Source: JACZYA01 sp965247455
GTDB lineage: Bacteria; Acidobacteriota; Terriglobia; Acidiferrales; 2-02-FULL-67-57
Length of the DNA: 64,000 nucleotides
Assembly (NCBI GenBank): GCA_965247455.1
Contig: CBDFHE010000018.1
Span: 62,001-126,000 of the forward strand
Direction of reading: 5' to 3'
Of this stretch, positions 51,138 to 59,314 are shown one piece after another. The notes under the pieces are model-generated. The model did not search any database and was not told the origin of the DNA. It saw nothing but the letters and a program-made list of their open reading frames with translations. Made by a program: the position numbers and the translations under genes. Every line of letters starts with the position of its first letter. Position 1 is the first letter of the stretch.

Positions 51138-51677
51138 ATGGCTCTTGGCTGGTTGTCAAAATTGTTCACCGGAGGCGGTTCCATGCAGGCATTGGAGGCG
51201 GGCGCGCCAGCGCCGACTTTCGCGCTCAAAGACGTGGAGGGAAAAACGCATTCGCTGGCTGAAGCTCTCCAGCGCGGGCCGGTGCTACTGGCTTTCTTCA
51301 AAGAGAGCTGCCCGGTCTGCCATTTCACCTTTCCCTTCCTGGAGCGCATCCACCAAGGACTCAGCGGCACCGGGAACGCGCGCGTCTGGAGCATCTCCCA
51401 GGACGATGCCCGCGACACCCGCGACTTTGCCCGCGAACAGGGCTGCACCTTCCCTCTGCTGCTCGACCAGGAGGGCTACACGGTCTCGAACCAGTACGGC
51501 CTGACCAACGTCCCCACCCTGTTCTTGATACAGCCCGACGGCAAGATTCAGGTTTCCGCGGTGGGCTTCGAGCGGAAAGCGCTGGAAACCGCGGCGGCTG
51601 AATTCGGACAACGTGCAGGAAACGTCATCACCGTCTTCCAGCCCACCGATACCGTCCCCGAATACAAGCCCGGTTGA
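51138..51677 (+). CDS. Thiol redoxin (AhpC/TSA-TlpA type)
   Basis: 179 residues. A thioredoxin fold with ALEAGAPAPTFALKDVEGKT as the peroxiredoxin-like opening and CPVC (Cys58, Cys61) in LLAFFKESCPVCHFTFPFLE. The CxxC pair, FPLLLDQEGYTVSNQYGLTN and the cis-Pro in TNVPTLFLI fit a TlpA/ResA-like disulfide reductase or bacterioferritin-comigratory-like peroxiredoxin rather than a 2-Cys Prx. No signal peptide, so cytoplasmic. An alternative start at the Met before QALEAGAP (51183) is reasonable. Confidence 0.87.
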   Translation: MALGWLSKLFTGGGSMQALEAGAPAPTFALKDVEGKTHSLAEALQRGPVLLAFFKESCPVCHFTFPFLERIHQGLSGTGNARVWSISQDDARDTRDFAREQGCTFPLLLDQEGYTVSNQYGLTNVPTLFLIQPDGKIQVSAVGFERKALETAAAEFGQRAGNVITVFQPTDTVPEYKPG

Positions 51678-51755
51678 GGGTCGAAGAACTAATCCCCGGC
51701 GGGGATTCTTCTGCCTTCCTGAGAGCTGGGCGCAGAATCGCGGGCGAACTTTTCT

Positions 51756-51929
51756 TCAGAGCCAGCCTTCGGAGGCTTTTTCCAGCTCGCGCTTCTTGTG
51801 CTTGGGAGGTTTTTTCTTCTTGGAGGGAACTACGCGCTCGGGCGGCGGCGCGCCAATCACGGCCCGCGCCAGCCGGCGCGCCTGCCCGGCAGAGTCATAA
51901 ACACGCTTTTTTCGTTTGCGCCGCGCCAT
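51756..51929 (-). CDS. Small highly basic protein of unknown function
   Basis: 57 residues, MARRKRKKRVYDSAGQARRL then VVPSKKKKPPKHKKRELEKA. About one third Lys/Arg; likely binds nucleic acid or ribosome. The start codon lies 10 bp from the 3' end of tRNA-Sec, on the same strand, so it may share that transcript. No family recognised; possibly not a conserved gene. Confidence 0.45.
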   Translation of the reverse strand: MARRKRKKRVYDSAGQARRLARAVIGAPPPERVVPSKKKKPPKHKKRELEKASEGWL

Positions 51930-51938
51930 CGGAAACGG

Positions 51939-52038
51939 TGGCGGAAGGGTATGGGAGTCGAACCCATCGTCCCCCGACGTACGCCGAAGGACCACCGGCT
52001 TTGAAGGCCGGGAGAATCACCGGACCCTGCACCCCTCC
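51939..52038 (-). tRNA. selC: tRNA-Sec (anticodon TCA)
   Basis: 100 nt on the minus strand. An 8-bp acceptor (GGAGGGGT with ACCCTTCC), long D stem, anticodon stem-loop CCGGC-CTTCAAA-GCCGG, a long variable arm (TGGTCCTTCGGCGTACGTCG), T arm and GCCA end. The length, TCA anticodon and large extra arm identify selenocysteine tRNA, which reads UGA with SelB and a SECIS. selA, selB and selD are not in the window. Confidence 0.95.
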
Positions 52039-52069
52039 ACCGGAAAAGCAATTATACCCCAGGAGAAAA

Positions 52070-54514
52070 CTAGGCCGAGGCGGCGGGGAACTTCTGGTAC
52101 AGCTTCGGGTCAACGCACACTTCGTAATAAGAGTATTCGGTCACACCGGCAACCTTCTGCGCGGGAAGCTGGAGACGAAGCACGGGCGCTTCGCGCACGA
52201 TGAGTTTCTCGAACCCCTCCCCGATGGGGACGATGCCGTAGTGGAGGGTGATCTTGCGCCGCTCGCCCAGAATCTCCTCGGCGGCCTCCGCGCTGGTAAG
52301 GGAAATCTCCTGCTGCAGCTTCTGGAACCCGGCCGCGCTCAACTCCACCCCCATCACGTTGAACCGGACCAAAAACTCTTCCTCCTCGTCGGCACCCCCA
52401 CCGGCGGGGTAGCCTTGAAACAGAAATACGTTGAAAGGAGAACTGGCCTCGGCCAGCAGCCGCCGGGCCCTGCGGGTACAACTGGAAAGACGGTCGGAGA
52501 GGTTCAGCGCCGGGGAGATCATGATGCGCGACTCCCCGTCCGTCCAGTAATGGGGCGCGGCCTCATGGTGGGCCACGCCCAAGCCCAGCTCCAGGATGGG
52601 CAAGTCATTGGCGCGCGCGCGCTGGTTGTAAGCCTGGCACACTTGGATGACCTCTTTGGCCAACAGGCAAGCCTTGGCTACCGGCCGCTGCGACGCGCGG
52701 TTGGATTCGGTCTCGAAAATACCCATAATCAGGGCATCGCCTTCCAGGAAAATCTTGCTGGCGTCGTACCGCGCCATCAGCTTGCGCACCGGCTCGAAGA
52801 AGTTGGAGCTGAAATGCGTCGCCGGGTTCAGGCTCCGCTGCAGCAGCTCCTCGGTGATGCGGGTGGACTCGCGGATGTCGGCCTTGATGATCACGTGCGA
52901 CAGCACGCGCTCTTCGCCGGCTTCCCGCTCCTCTGGCAAGACGAACTCGTAGAGGGTACCGTTCATGCGAGAGACTTGGCGGGTTCGCTCGTCGGAAAGC
53001 AGGTGAACCTTCTCCATCAAAGAGTTCATGACCCGCAGGTGCAGGAAGTCCCGGCGCAAGTTCATCAGGTCGCGCGCAAAGCGCACCAGGATGGCTTCCG
53101 CGTCGGTGCGCGGGATGCGCCGCAATCTCCGAGCAACCTCCTCCAGCTTTTCCACCGGGAAGTTACGAGCCGGGAACTGGTCCATCAGCGTTTCCAGCTC
53201 TTCCCACGCTTTCCGGTCCACCACCGCGCGCTTGAGTTGCTGCGGGTTGAGCGGGGGGCAAAAGTTCTTGTACACCGACTTGAGGTGATAGCTGCCCAGG
53301 ATGTACTTCAGGACCCCGGCGCGCTCCAATCGCTGGTAGAGCCGGCGCAGCAGCGCATCCTGCTGCGAGGTTCGCCGAACCGGCACCCCGGTGGCCGCCA
53401 CGCCTCCGAACAAGTACTCAGCGTTGCCGGGATTGGCCAGCACTTCGCTCACGCGGCCTTCCCGCGTCTGCCGAAGAAACCCGAGCTTTTGCTCCAACTC
53501 CTCCACTTCGCGACTGAGCCGCTGTCGCTGGGGTTGAAGCGACTTGAGCTCGCGCTCCAGCGCCGACCGGCTGCTCTCCCCCTCCGAGCGCCCGCTTAAC
53601 CAACCCAGGGCCCGCCGGCCTTTGCTCTCCGGCTGGGCCAGTTCCCCTAACTCCCACTCCAGTTCGCGCAGGCGTTGATTAACCTCCTGCAATTGATCAG
53701 CCCGCTCCTCCAAGCGAAGCAACTCATCCTCGTCCGCTTCCGGTGGGGCTGGGCCCTGCTCGCGGAGCAATGCTGCCAGTAGATCCTGTACTCCTTCTTC
53801 ATAATCCGGGTCGCGCGCGTATTGGCCGAGCATCACGTAGTGTTCCAGGTTGACCACCGCATCGTTCGGGTTTTCCAAAAACACCTGGCGGTTGCGCACC
53901 ACCCGGTAGAAGTCGAAGAACTCCGACCCGAACAACGCTGCTCGCGCCGTCCGCAACCGGGTCTCTTCCAACTCCTCGAAAATCTGGTACAGCGACTCGC
54001 CTACCTCTCGCAGAATGGCCCGCTTACTGGATTGGTACTCGGTGATGCGTGACCGGAGCAGGAATGCATGCATGTTGCTCTGAGTGTGCAGTGTGCTTTT
54101 CTTGTCCACTCGCTCCTTGCAGGCCAGCGCCAGTTCACTGAACTGGCGGAGCACCTCAGCCGACAGCCACCGGTAGAGAGCCAACCGTGCCAGCAGGTCG
54201 ATCTCAATATTGTTGTTCTCTTTCGCCTGGGTCAGGGCTTCCTGCAGAAGCTTAACCAGCAAGAGCTTGAACTGGCTCTGGCTGGCACTACGGGCGCGGG
54301 CGTCGCTGCGGTACAGGTCGCCCAGATGCGGCTGAGCATGGTGCAAGATCTGTTCAAATAAGAATTGGCCCGCCTGCTCGCGCCAGCGTGGACTAAGAAA
54401 CACGTCATGCCGGATGTTGTCCACCCCCACCGCTAGGCGGGTGAACACCAGCGCAGGCGAGTACGCTTGCAGAGTGCGGCTAGCCGCTGAAGCTGTTCGG
54501 TTTGGAGTCGCCAT
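52070..54514 (-). CDS. Large coiled-coil protein with divergent class III nucleotidyl-cyclase-like domain
   Basis: 814 residues without signal peptide or membrane helices. ~1-230 is helical; ~255-350 a coiled coil (LLRLEERADQLQEVNQRLRE, REVEELEQKLGFLRQTREGR); ~350-530 more helices; ~535-700 resembles a class III cyclase catalytic core: VIIKADIRESTRITEELL (first metal Asp ~545) and FLEGDALIMGIFE (second metal Asp ~592). The usual substrate Lys four residues before that Asp is Phe here (FLEGD), so catalysis is doubtful. A C-terminal domain of ~100 residues follows. Function unknown; perhaps a sensor or scaffold. Intact, full-length, located next to tRNA-Sec. Confidence 0.72.
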   Translation of the reverse strand: MATPNRTASAASRTLQAYSPALVFTRLAVGVDNIRHDVFLSPRWREQAGQFLFEQILHHAQPHLGDLYRSDARARSASQSQFKLLLVKLLQEALTQAKENNNIEIDLLARLALYRWLSAEVLRQFSELALACKERVDKKSTLHTQSNMHAFLLRSRITEYQSSKRAILREVGESLYQIFEELEETRLRTARAALFGSEFFDFYRVVRNRQVFLENPNDAVVNLEHYVMLGQYARDPDYEEGVQDLLAALLREQGPAPPEADEDELLRLEERADQLQEVNQRLRELEWELGELAQPESKGRRALGWLSGRSEGESSRSALERELKSLQPQRQRLSREVEELEQKLGFLRQTREGRVSEVLANPGNAEYLFGGVAATGVPVRRTSQQDALLRRLYQRLERAGVLKYILGSYHLKSVYKNFCPPLNPQQLKRAVVDRKAWEELETLMDQFPARNFPVEKLEEVARRLRRIPRTDAEAILVRFARDLMNLRRDFLHLRVMNSLMEKVHLLSDERTRQVSRMNGTLYEFVLPEEREAGEERVLSHVIIKADIRESTRITEELLQRSLNPATHFSSNFFEPVRKLMARYDASKIFLEGDALIMGIFETESNRASQRPVAKACLLAKEVIQVCQAYNQRARANDLPILELGLGVAHHEAAPHYWTDGESRIMISPALNLSDRLSSCTRRARRLLAEASSPFNVFLFQGYPAGGGADEEEEFLVRFNVMGVELSAAGFQKLQQEISLTSAEAAEEILGERRKITLHYGIVPIGEGFEKLIVREAPVLRLQLPAQKVAGVTEYSYYEVCVDPKLYQKFPAASA

Positions 54515-54649
54515 AAATACGCATCGGCCGCCTGTTGGCTACAGTATATAGCAGAATCGCCGCCAGCCCAACCACCGCCGACGGCTCTCCCGTGGGTTCG
54601 TGCGCGACCGCCTTTGTGGTAGCCTAGCGACGAAGAGGGAGGAAATCGC

Positions 54650-54874
54650 GTGGGCCGCTGCCTGCATCTGGACAAACGCGGACGACTGTGCACCCGCGAA
54701 GCCGAGCCCGACGCGGACCTGTGCGCGGTGCACGGCAGCACCCTGCCTGCCCCTCAACTCCTGACTGCGGCAGTGGTGCGGAAAATCATTTTTCGCCTGG
54801 CAGCGGCGATTCTGCTTCTTACCTTTCTCGTACAAGGCTACCTGTTGCTCAAAGCTGTGCTGGGCATGGACTAG
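54650..54874 (+). CDS. Small membrane protein with Cys/His N-terminus
   Basis: 74 residues from GTG 54650. N-terminal CLHLDKRGRLCTREAEPDAD-LCAVHG (three Cys, two His) looks like a small metal-binding knuckle; a single membrane helix follows (IIFRLAAAILLLTFLVQGYL). Its stop codon TAG at 54872-54874 is part of the inverted repeat of a MITE-like element, so the natural C-terminus may have been changed by that insertion. No family recognised. Confidence 0.6.
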   Translation: MGRCLHLDKRGRLCTREAEPDADLCAVHGSTLPAPQLLTAAVVRKIIFRLAAAILLLTFLVQGYLLLKAVLGMD

Positions 54875-55002
54875 TGCCGTTCCAACTATTTGAGAGTACC
54901 CCTGTGAGCGTCGTACCAGCAAGCTCGTACGGGGTGAGCCACAGGGCGAGCCTATGCCGTAGGCGTCATCTGAACAGGTTCAATAAGTTGGAACGGCACT
55001 AG
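54871..55002. mobile_element. MITE-like 132-bp element with CTAG ends
   Basis: CTAGTGCCGTTCCAACT at one end and AGTTGGAACGGCACTAG at the other, a perfect 17-bp inverted repeat; the CTAG on both sides could be a 4-bp target duplication. An inner hairpin CGTACCAGCAAGCTCGTACG lies between. No coding capacity. It sits between convergent genes and contains both of their stop codons. Confidence 0.8.
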
Positions 55003-55799
55003 CCCACAATATCCTCGCCCCCGTCCACTCCGATTACATTTCCCGTTATCCAGTAGGTGTCCGGATGGGAGAGCACGGCAATTGCCTTGGCCACGTCAGT
55101 TGTAGTGGTGAGACGCTGGTGGGGGTTACGTTGCCGGGCGCCCTCGATCAATTTTTCATTGCCGGGGATCTTGCGCAGGGCAGGCGTGTCGGTGACGCCG
55201 GCGCGGACGGCGTTGGCGGTAATCCCGTGCGGCGCCAGCTCCATCGCCAACTGGCGGATGTGGGATTCGAGCGCGGCTTTGGCGGCTGAGACCGCGCCAT
55301 AACTGGGCAGCACGCGGGTGCCGCCCGAGCTGGTCATGGCGTAGATGCGCCCCCCTTCCCGCATCAGCTTGCGCTGCACCAGCCCTTGAACCCAATACAC
55401 CAGGCTGTGGCCCATCACGTCCAAAGTCATGTCCATCTGCGCCCGTCCCATCTCATCCTTTTCGCTTTCTGCCACCAAGAACTTGAGCGTGCCGAACGCC
55501 AGCGAATGAAGCAGCACCCGCACCACACCGCCTGATTCTTTCAGCTTGCTCTCGATCTGCTCCAGCACTTCCCGGCGCTTGTCCGGGTCGGCGGCGTTGG
55601 TATTGAAAAACACGGCCTCGCGGCCCTGCGCCCGGATGCGGCCCAGCACCTCCTCCACATGCGGCATAGCAGCCTTGCGGTCGAGGTGCACGCCGAAGAT
55701 GTTCATCCCCACGCGCGCCAACTCGATTGCGGTCGCTTCCCCGAAGCCGCTTGAGGCTCCGAGGATGAGTGCCCATTCGCTCACGCCTGACTCCTTCAC
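54999..55799 (-). CDS. SDR-family protein (enoyl-ACP-reductase-like)
   Basis: 266 residues. Rossmann motif ILGASSGFGEATAIELARVG, long insert after beta 2-3 (AADPDKRREVLEQIESKLKE), SLAFGTLKFLVAESEK, a Tyr-x-x-x-Lys as YGAVSAAKAA and GNVIGVDGGEDIVG at the end. The spacing and the SLAFG element point to the enoyl-ACP-reductase-like (FabI/FabL) branch of SDRs. GTG 55797-55799 overlaps the preceding lipoprotein stop (GTGA), implying coupling; a later GTG at 55784 is possible. Its TAG stop is provided by the MITE terminal repeat. Confidence 0.85.
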   Translation of the reverse strand: MKESGVSEWALILGASSGFGEATAIELARVGMNIFGVHLDRKAAMPHVEEVLGRIRAQGREAVFFNTNAADPDKRREVLEQIESKLKESGGVVRVLLHSLAFGTLKFLVAESEKDEMGRAQMDMTLDVMGHSLVYWVQGLVQRKLMREGGRIYAMTSSGGTRVLPSYGAVSAAKAALESHIRQLAMELAPHGITANAVRAGVTDTPALRKIPGNEKLIEGARQRNPHQRLTTTTDVAKAIAVLSHPDTYWITGNVIGVDGGEDIVG

Positions 55800-56443
55800 T
55801 CCCTGCCCTCCTCGGCCGCTGCCGGGGTTGGTTGCAATTGCATCACGGCCTCCCGCAGCGATCCGCTCAGTTGATCCAAAACCTCTGCCACGCAACCATT
55901 CAAGGCTTCCACCACCGCACCCACCGTCTTGCTGGCCACGCTCCGCTCCCGCTGCGCGCGTCCGCTCCACACCACCTGACCGTCCTCCTGCCGCACCAGC
56001 TCCAGCCCCAGGCCGAAGCGCGCGATGATGTTGCTCGGCCCGTTGTCCACCTCTTCCAAGGCCAGCAACCGTCCGCGCAGGACGTAGTCCAGCCCCTTCT
56101 GTGCGCGATAGGGAACAATCGAAGAGAACAAGCGCGCGCCCCGCAACTGCCGCAGGAGCAGCGACTGCGCCATGAAGGTAGGTGCCTCCGCCCAGCGGTG
56201 GTACTGGCAGTAGTTCAATTCACTGTCGCCGATGAAGTACACAATCCGATCCTGCCGCAGCAGATGTTCCGCCTCCGGAACCGCCACCCCCAACCGGGCC
56301 TCCAACACCGCGGCAGCGGGCGAGTTGGGACCCTGGTACCGAACGGTGTAGTAATAGGTCGGGGGAACTTTGCCGCAGGCGGCCAAGCTCAAGCCCACCA
56401 ACAAGCACGCACCCGCACGGATTAGGGATCGGCTCTTGGTCAT
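55796..56443 (-). CDS. ABC-type transport auxiliary lipoprotein (PqiC/YmbA-like)
   Basis: 215 residues with lipobox LSLAACGK (Cys23), anchored to a membrane facing the periplasm. The YYYTVRYQGP start of the mature part, then VYFIGDSELNYCQYHRWAEA and MAQSLLLRQLRGARLFSSIV match the ABC_trans_aux/PqiC family that links inner-membrane lipid (MCE-type) transporters to the outer membrane. No mce/mla genes are beside it. The four-base overlap with the SDR gene and 24-bp gap to tsaE place it in a minus-strand operon. Confidence 0.82.
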   Translation of the reverse strand: MTKSRSLIRAGACLLVGLSLAACGKVPPTYYYTVRYQGPNSPAAAVLEARLGVAVPEAEHLLRQDRIVYFIGDSELNYCQYHRWAEAPTFMAQSLLLRQLRGARLFSSIVPYRAQKGLDYVLRGRLLALEEVDNGPSNIIARFGLGLELVRQEDGQVVWSGRAQRERSVASKTVGAVVEALNGCVAEVLDQLSGSLREAVMQLQPTPAAAEEGRE

Positions 56444-56467
56444 TTGGTCATTTTGTCATTGCGCTCA

Positions 56468-56902
56468 TCACTCACGTTCCACCCGTATGCACCTCTGCTC
56501 CTCGCCCTGCGCCCGGAGATGGATGCGCAGCGCCGGTCGCAGCGCCGGCAAGCGGAGCCGCTCCGCCCATTCCACCAGCACCACTGCTTGCTCGGCCAGC
56601 AGATCGTCCAGGCCCAGCGTTTCCAACTCGGTTGCCTGCTCAATCCGGTACAAATCCACATGATAGACACGGCGATGGTTGTGGTAGGCGTGGACGAAGA
56701 CAAAGGACGGACTGGTTACCTCCTCCTCGTTCGCCACGCCCAACCCGCTGACGATCCCCTTGACCAACGTCGTCTTGCCCGCCCCCAGCTCGCCGTAGAG
56801 CAAGACCAGCGCGGGCGCCTCCAACTCAGCCGCCAACCGCCGGCCCAGGGCCAACGTCTCCTCAGGGGAGGACGTAGTAACTTCCTGGATCGTCACCTTC
56901 AA
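56468..56902 (-). CDS. tsaE: tRNA t6A-synthesis ATPase TsaE
   Basis: 144 residues, the normal size. P-loop YGELGAGKTTLVKGIVSGLG (~35-54), TSPSFVFVHAY, YHVDLYRIEQATELETLGLD (Walker-B-like region) and VVLVEWAERL are all diagnostic of TsaE, which works with TsaBD in threonylcarbamoyladenosine synthesis. The start is TTG 56900-56902 (MKVTIQEV...), inside the 3' end of the nnr gene with 41 bp of overlap; a GTG six bases on is an alternative. Essential in most bacteria, cytoplasmic. Confidence 0.94.
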   Translation of the reverse strand: MKVTIQEVTTSSPEETLALGRRLAAELEAPALVLLYGELGAGKTTLVKGIVSGLGVANEEEVTSPSFVFVHAYHNHRRVYHVDLYRIEQATELETLGLDDLLAEQAVVLVEWAERLRLPALRPALRIHLRAQGEEQRCIRVERE

Positions 56903-58472
56903 TCTTTTCCCGCAGCGCGCGCCAGGCCTGGGGCACCGATTCTATTACGTCCGAGGCCAGCACTGCTTGCTCGCCCTTCTCCGCCGTCGCCAAATCGCCC
57001 GCCCAGCCATGCAAAAATACGGCCAGGGCGAGGACGTCCGCCGCCGGGGCAGAAGCAAACTCCGCCAGCGCCCCCGCCACCAGCCCGGTGAGCACGTCGC
57101 CCGCCCCGCCTTTGGCCAAGCCGGCCCCGCCGGTGGGATTCACGTACACCTGCCCTTCCGGCGTCGCCACCAGCGTCCGATAACCCTTGAGGATAACAAA
57201 GGCCGCATACTCGCGGGCGAATCTTTGCACCACCTCCACTCGCTGACGCTGCACTTCAGCGCCGGTGGTACCCAGCAGGCGAGCAAATTCCCCCGGATGA
57301 GGCGTGAGCACCAGAATCTTGCTGCGGCGACCGCGCAGCACCTCAAGCTGGCCCACCAGCGCATTGAGCGCGTCGGCGTCCAGCACCAGAGGCAGATCGA
57401 ACTGCTCCAGCACCGCCCGAACGAATTTAATGGTCTCAGGATGTGTCCCCAGGCCCGGCCCCAACGCCAACACCGTCTTGCCTTCCGCCAGCTTGGCGAA
57501 GCGGCCGTAGTCGAGCGTCCGGTCGGAGATAGCCCCGCTCTCGGTTTCAACCAGCGGTGCGGTCATAATCTCCGGTACAGGCGTGGCCACCAGCGGCAAC
57601 GCACCGGCCGGCGTGGCGACCGTCACCAAGCCGGCGCCCATCCGCAAGGCTGCTTTCCCTGCCAGCGCCGCTGCTCCGGACTTGCCGCGCGATCCCGCCA
57701 CCAGCAGAGCATGACCAAAACTTCCTTTGTGCACTGTGGGGCTCCGGCGCAACCGCAAGCGCGCAAACTGCCGGGCGGTAATCAAGTTGAGAAACAGGTC
57801 GGGATCACCGGCGTACAATTCCGGTTGCGTCCCGATGGGCGCGACCGCCAATGTTCCCACCTGCGTGCAATTGGGCGGAAAGACGTGGCCGTGTTTGGGC
57901 GCCGTGAAGGTGAGGGTGGCGTCCGCCTGCACCGACTCCCTCGCAGGCTCGCCACCGTCGGAGGGTAACCCGGAAGGAATGTCCACGGCCAGGATGCGGT
58001 AACGGCTGCGGTGAGCATTGATGTCGGAAATAACCTGAGCCAGAAAACCCTGCGCCGGCCCAGCCAAGCCGGTCCCGAGTAAACCATCCACCAGAACGGA
58101 GCAGTCCAGCAGCTCGGCCCGCTTGGCCTCCCACTGCTTCGCCTTCGCCAGAGTCTCCACCGTTCCGCCCGTCTGCAGGTAGTCGTCGTAATTGGCGCGC
58201 GCATCGCCTTTGAGGTCGGCGGCATCAGCCAGCAGGGCGACTTTGACCTTCTGGCCCCGCTGCAAGAGATACCGGGCAGCGACCAATCCGTCGCCGCCAT
58301 TGTTCCCTTTGCCGCACAGCACCGTGATGCTGCCGGAGACGGGAAAATGATCGAGCAAAAAGTCCGCCACCTGCCGGCCGGCATTCTCCATCAAGGTCAA
58401 GCTGGGAATACCGGAACGCTCAGAGGTGAGCCCATCGATGCGGCGCATCTGCTTTGCGGTAAGAATTTTCAT
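56862..58472 (-). CDS. nnr: Bifunctional NAD(P)H-hydrate epimerase/dehydratase
   Basis: 536 residues joining NnrE and NnrD, which repair hydrated NAD(P)H. Epimerase half 1-220: LTAKQMRRIDGLTSERSGIP, VLCGKGNNGGDGLVAARYLL, VDIPSGLPSDGGEPARESVQ. Dehydratase half ~235-530: GKSGAAALAGKAALRMGAGL, LTPHPGEFARLLGTTGAEVQ, FVILKGYRTLV and NPTGGAGLAKGGAGDVLTGL. ATG 58470-58472 begins directly with the conserved MKILTAKQM; an upstream extension is not needed. 28 bp follow the preceding SDR stop. Usual neighbour of tsaE, as here. Confidence 0.94.
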   Translation of the reverse strand: MKILTAKQMRRIDGLTSERSGIPSLTLMENAGRQVADFLLDHFPVSGSITVLCGKGNNGGDGLVAARYLLQRGQKVKVALLADAADLKGDARANYDDYLQTGGTVETLAKAKQWEAKRAELLDCSVLVDGLLGTGLAGPAQGFLAQVISDINAHRSRYRILAVDIPSGLPSDGGEPARESVQADATLTFTAPKHGHVFPPNCTQVGTLAVAPIGTQPELYAGDPDLFLNLITARQFARLRLRRSPTVHKGSFGHALLVAGSRGKSGAAALAGKAALRMGAGLVTVATPAGALPLVATPVPEIMTAPLVETESGAISDRTLDYGRFAKLAEGKTVLALGPGLGTHPETIKFVRAVLEQFDLPLVLDADALNALVGQLEVLRGRRSKILVLTPHPGEFARLLGTTGAEVQRQRVEVVQRFAREYAAFVILKGYRTLVATPEGQVYVNPTGGAGLAKGGAGDVLTGLVAGALAEFASAPAADVLALAVFLHGWAGDLATAEKGEQAVLASDVIESVPQAWRALREKIEGDDPGSYYVLP

Positions 58473-58500
58473 GGCAGGCAGGGTTGAGCGGCACATCCGC

Positions 58501-59228
58501 TCAGAGCATCCAGCCCCCACTGACCGTCAGCACTTGGCCGGTGGTGTAGCCGGCTTGGTCCAAGATGAAGAACTTGATGGCGGCTGCCACGTCGTCCGCC
58601 GTCGGCGGCCGGCCGACGGGAAAGCGCGCATCGCGGATGCGCCGCGCCTCCTCCAGGGTCAGCTCCTGGTCATCGACGTTGGAGGGGCTGACGACGTTGA
58701 CGGTGATCCCGTGCCGGGCTTCTTCGATGGCCAGCGACCGGCTGAAGGCCACCACGGCCGCCTTGGCGGCCGCATAGGCGGAAATCTTCGCCTGTCCGAA
58801 AGCGCGCTCGGCGCCGGCAGCGCCCAGATTGACAATCCGGCCCCAGCGCTGCTTGCGCATCACCGGAAGCACCTGCTTGCTCATGTAGAAAGCGCTGAAA
58901 AGATTCGAGGCCAGAATCCGCTCCCATTCGTCCCCGGCCGCCAGCCAAATGCTCCCACGTTGTTGATAAGAACGTCGATGCGGCCAAAATGCTTGAGCGT
59001 GCCCTTGACCAGCTTCTCCACCTGTGCCGGCACCGTCACGTCGGCCTGCTGCACGAGAACTTCGGCGCCCCGCGCCTGAATCTGGCGGGCGACTTTCTTG
59101 GCGACCGTCTGCTTGGTGCGGTAGCAGAGCGCGATGCGCATGCCCTCCGCCGCCAGCGCCAGCGCAATCCCCTTCCCCAGGCCTCGAGACGCCCCGGTGA
59201 CCAAAGCTACACGATTGGCCAGTGGCAC
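58501..59228 (-). pseudogene. SDR-family oxidoreductase with one frameshift
   Basis: One frame from GTG 59226-59228 gives VALVTGASRGLGKGIALALA and FGRIDVLINNVGAF; after about 58945 the next frame continues LAAGDEWERILASNLFSAFY, IVNLGAAGAERAFG, YAAAKAAVVAFSRSLAIEEA and TTGQVLTVSGGWML to TGA 58501-58503. Joined, they form a complete ~241-residue SDR with TGxxxGxG, NNxG, Tyr-x-x-x-Lys. A single missing or extra base (near TTTGGCTGGCGGCC) breaks it. It may be a real mutation or a sequencing error; no other damage is visible. Lies within the PP2C-nnr-tsaE cluster. Confidence 0.78.
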
Positions 59229-59314
59229 CCGCTGCGCTCCTGTTTCACCCTGTGAAGTTTGTGAATCGAACTTCTCACCGCCGAATTCGCAGTATACACC
59301 AAAGTCGCCCAGCC

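Noticed and set aside
51138..51677. Selenoprotein candidate next to tRNA-Sec
   Set aside because: The redoxin uses CPVC with two ordinary Cys codons and has no in-frame UGA; tRNA-Sec is on the opposite strand.
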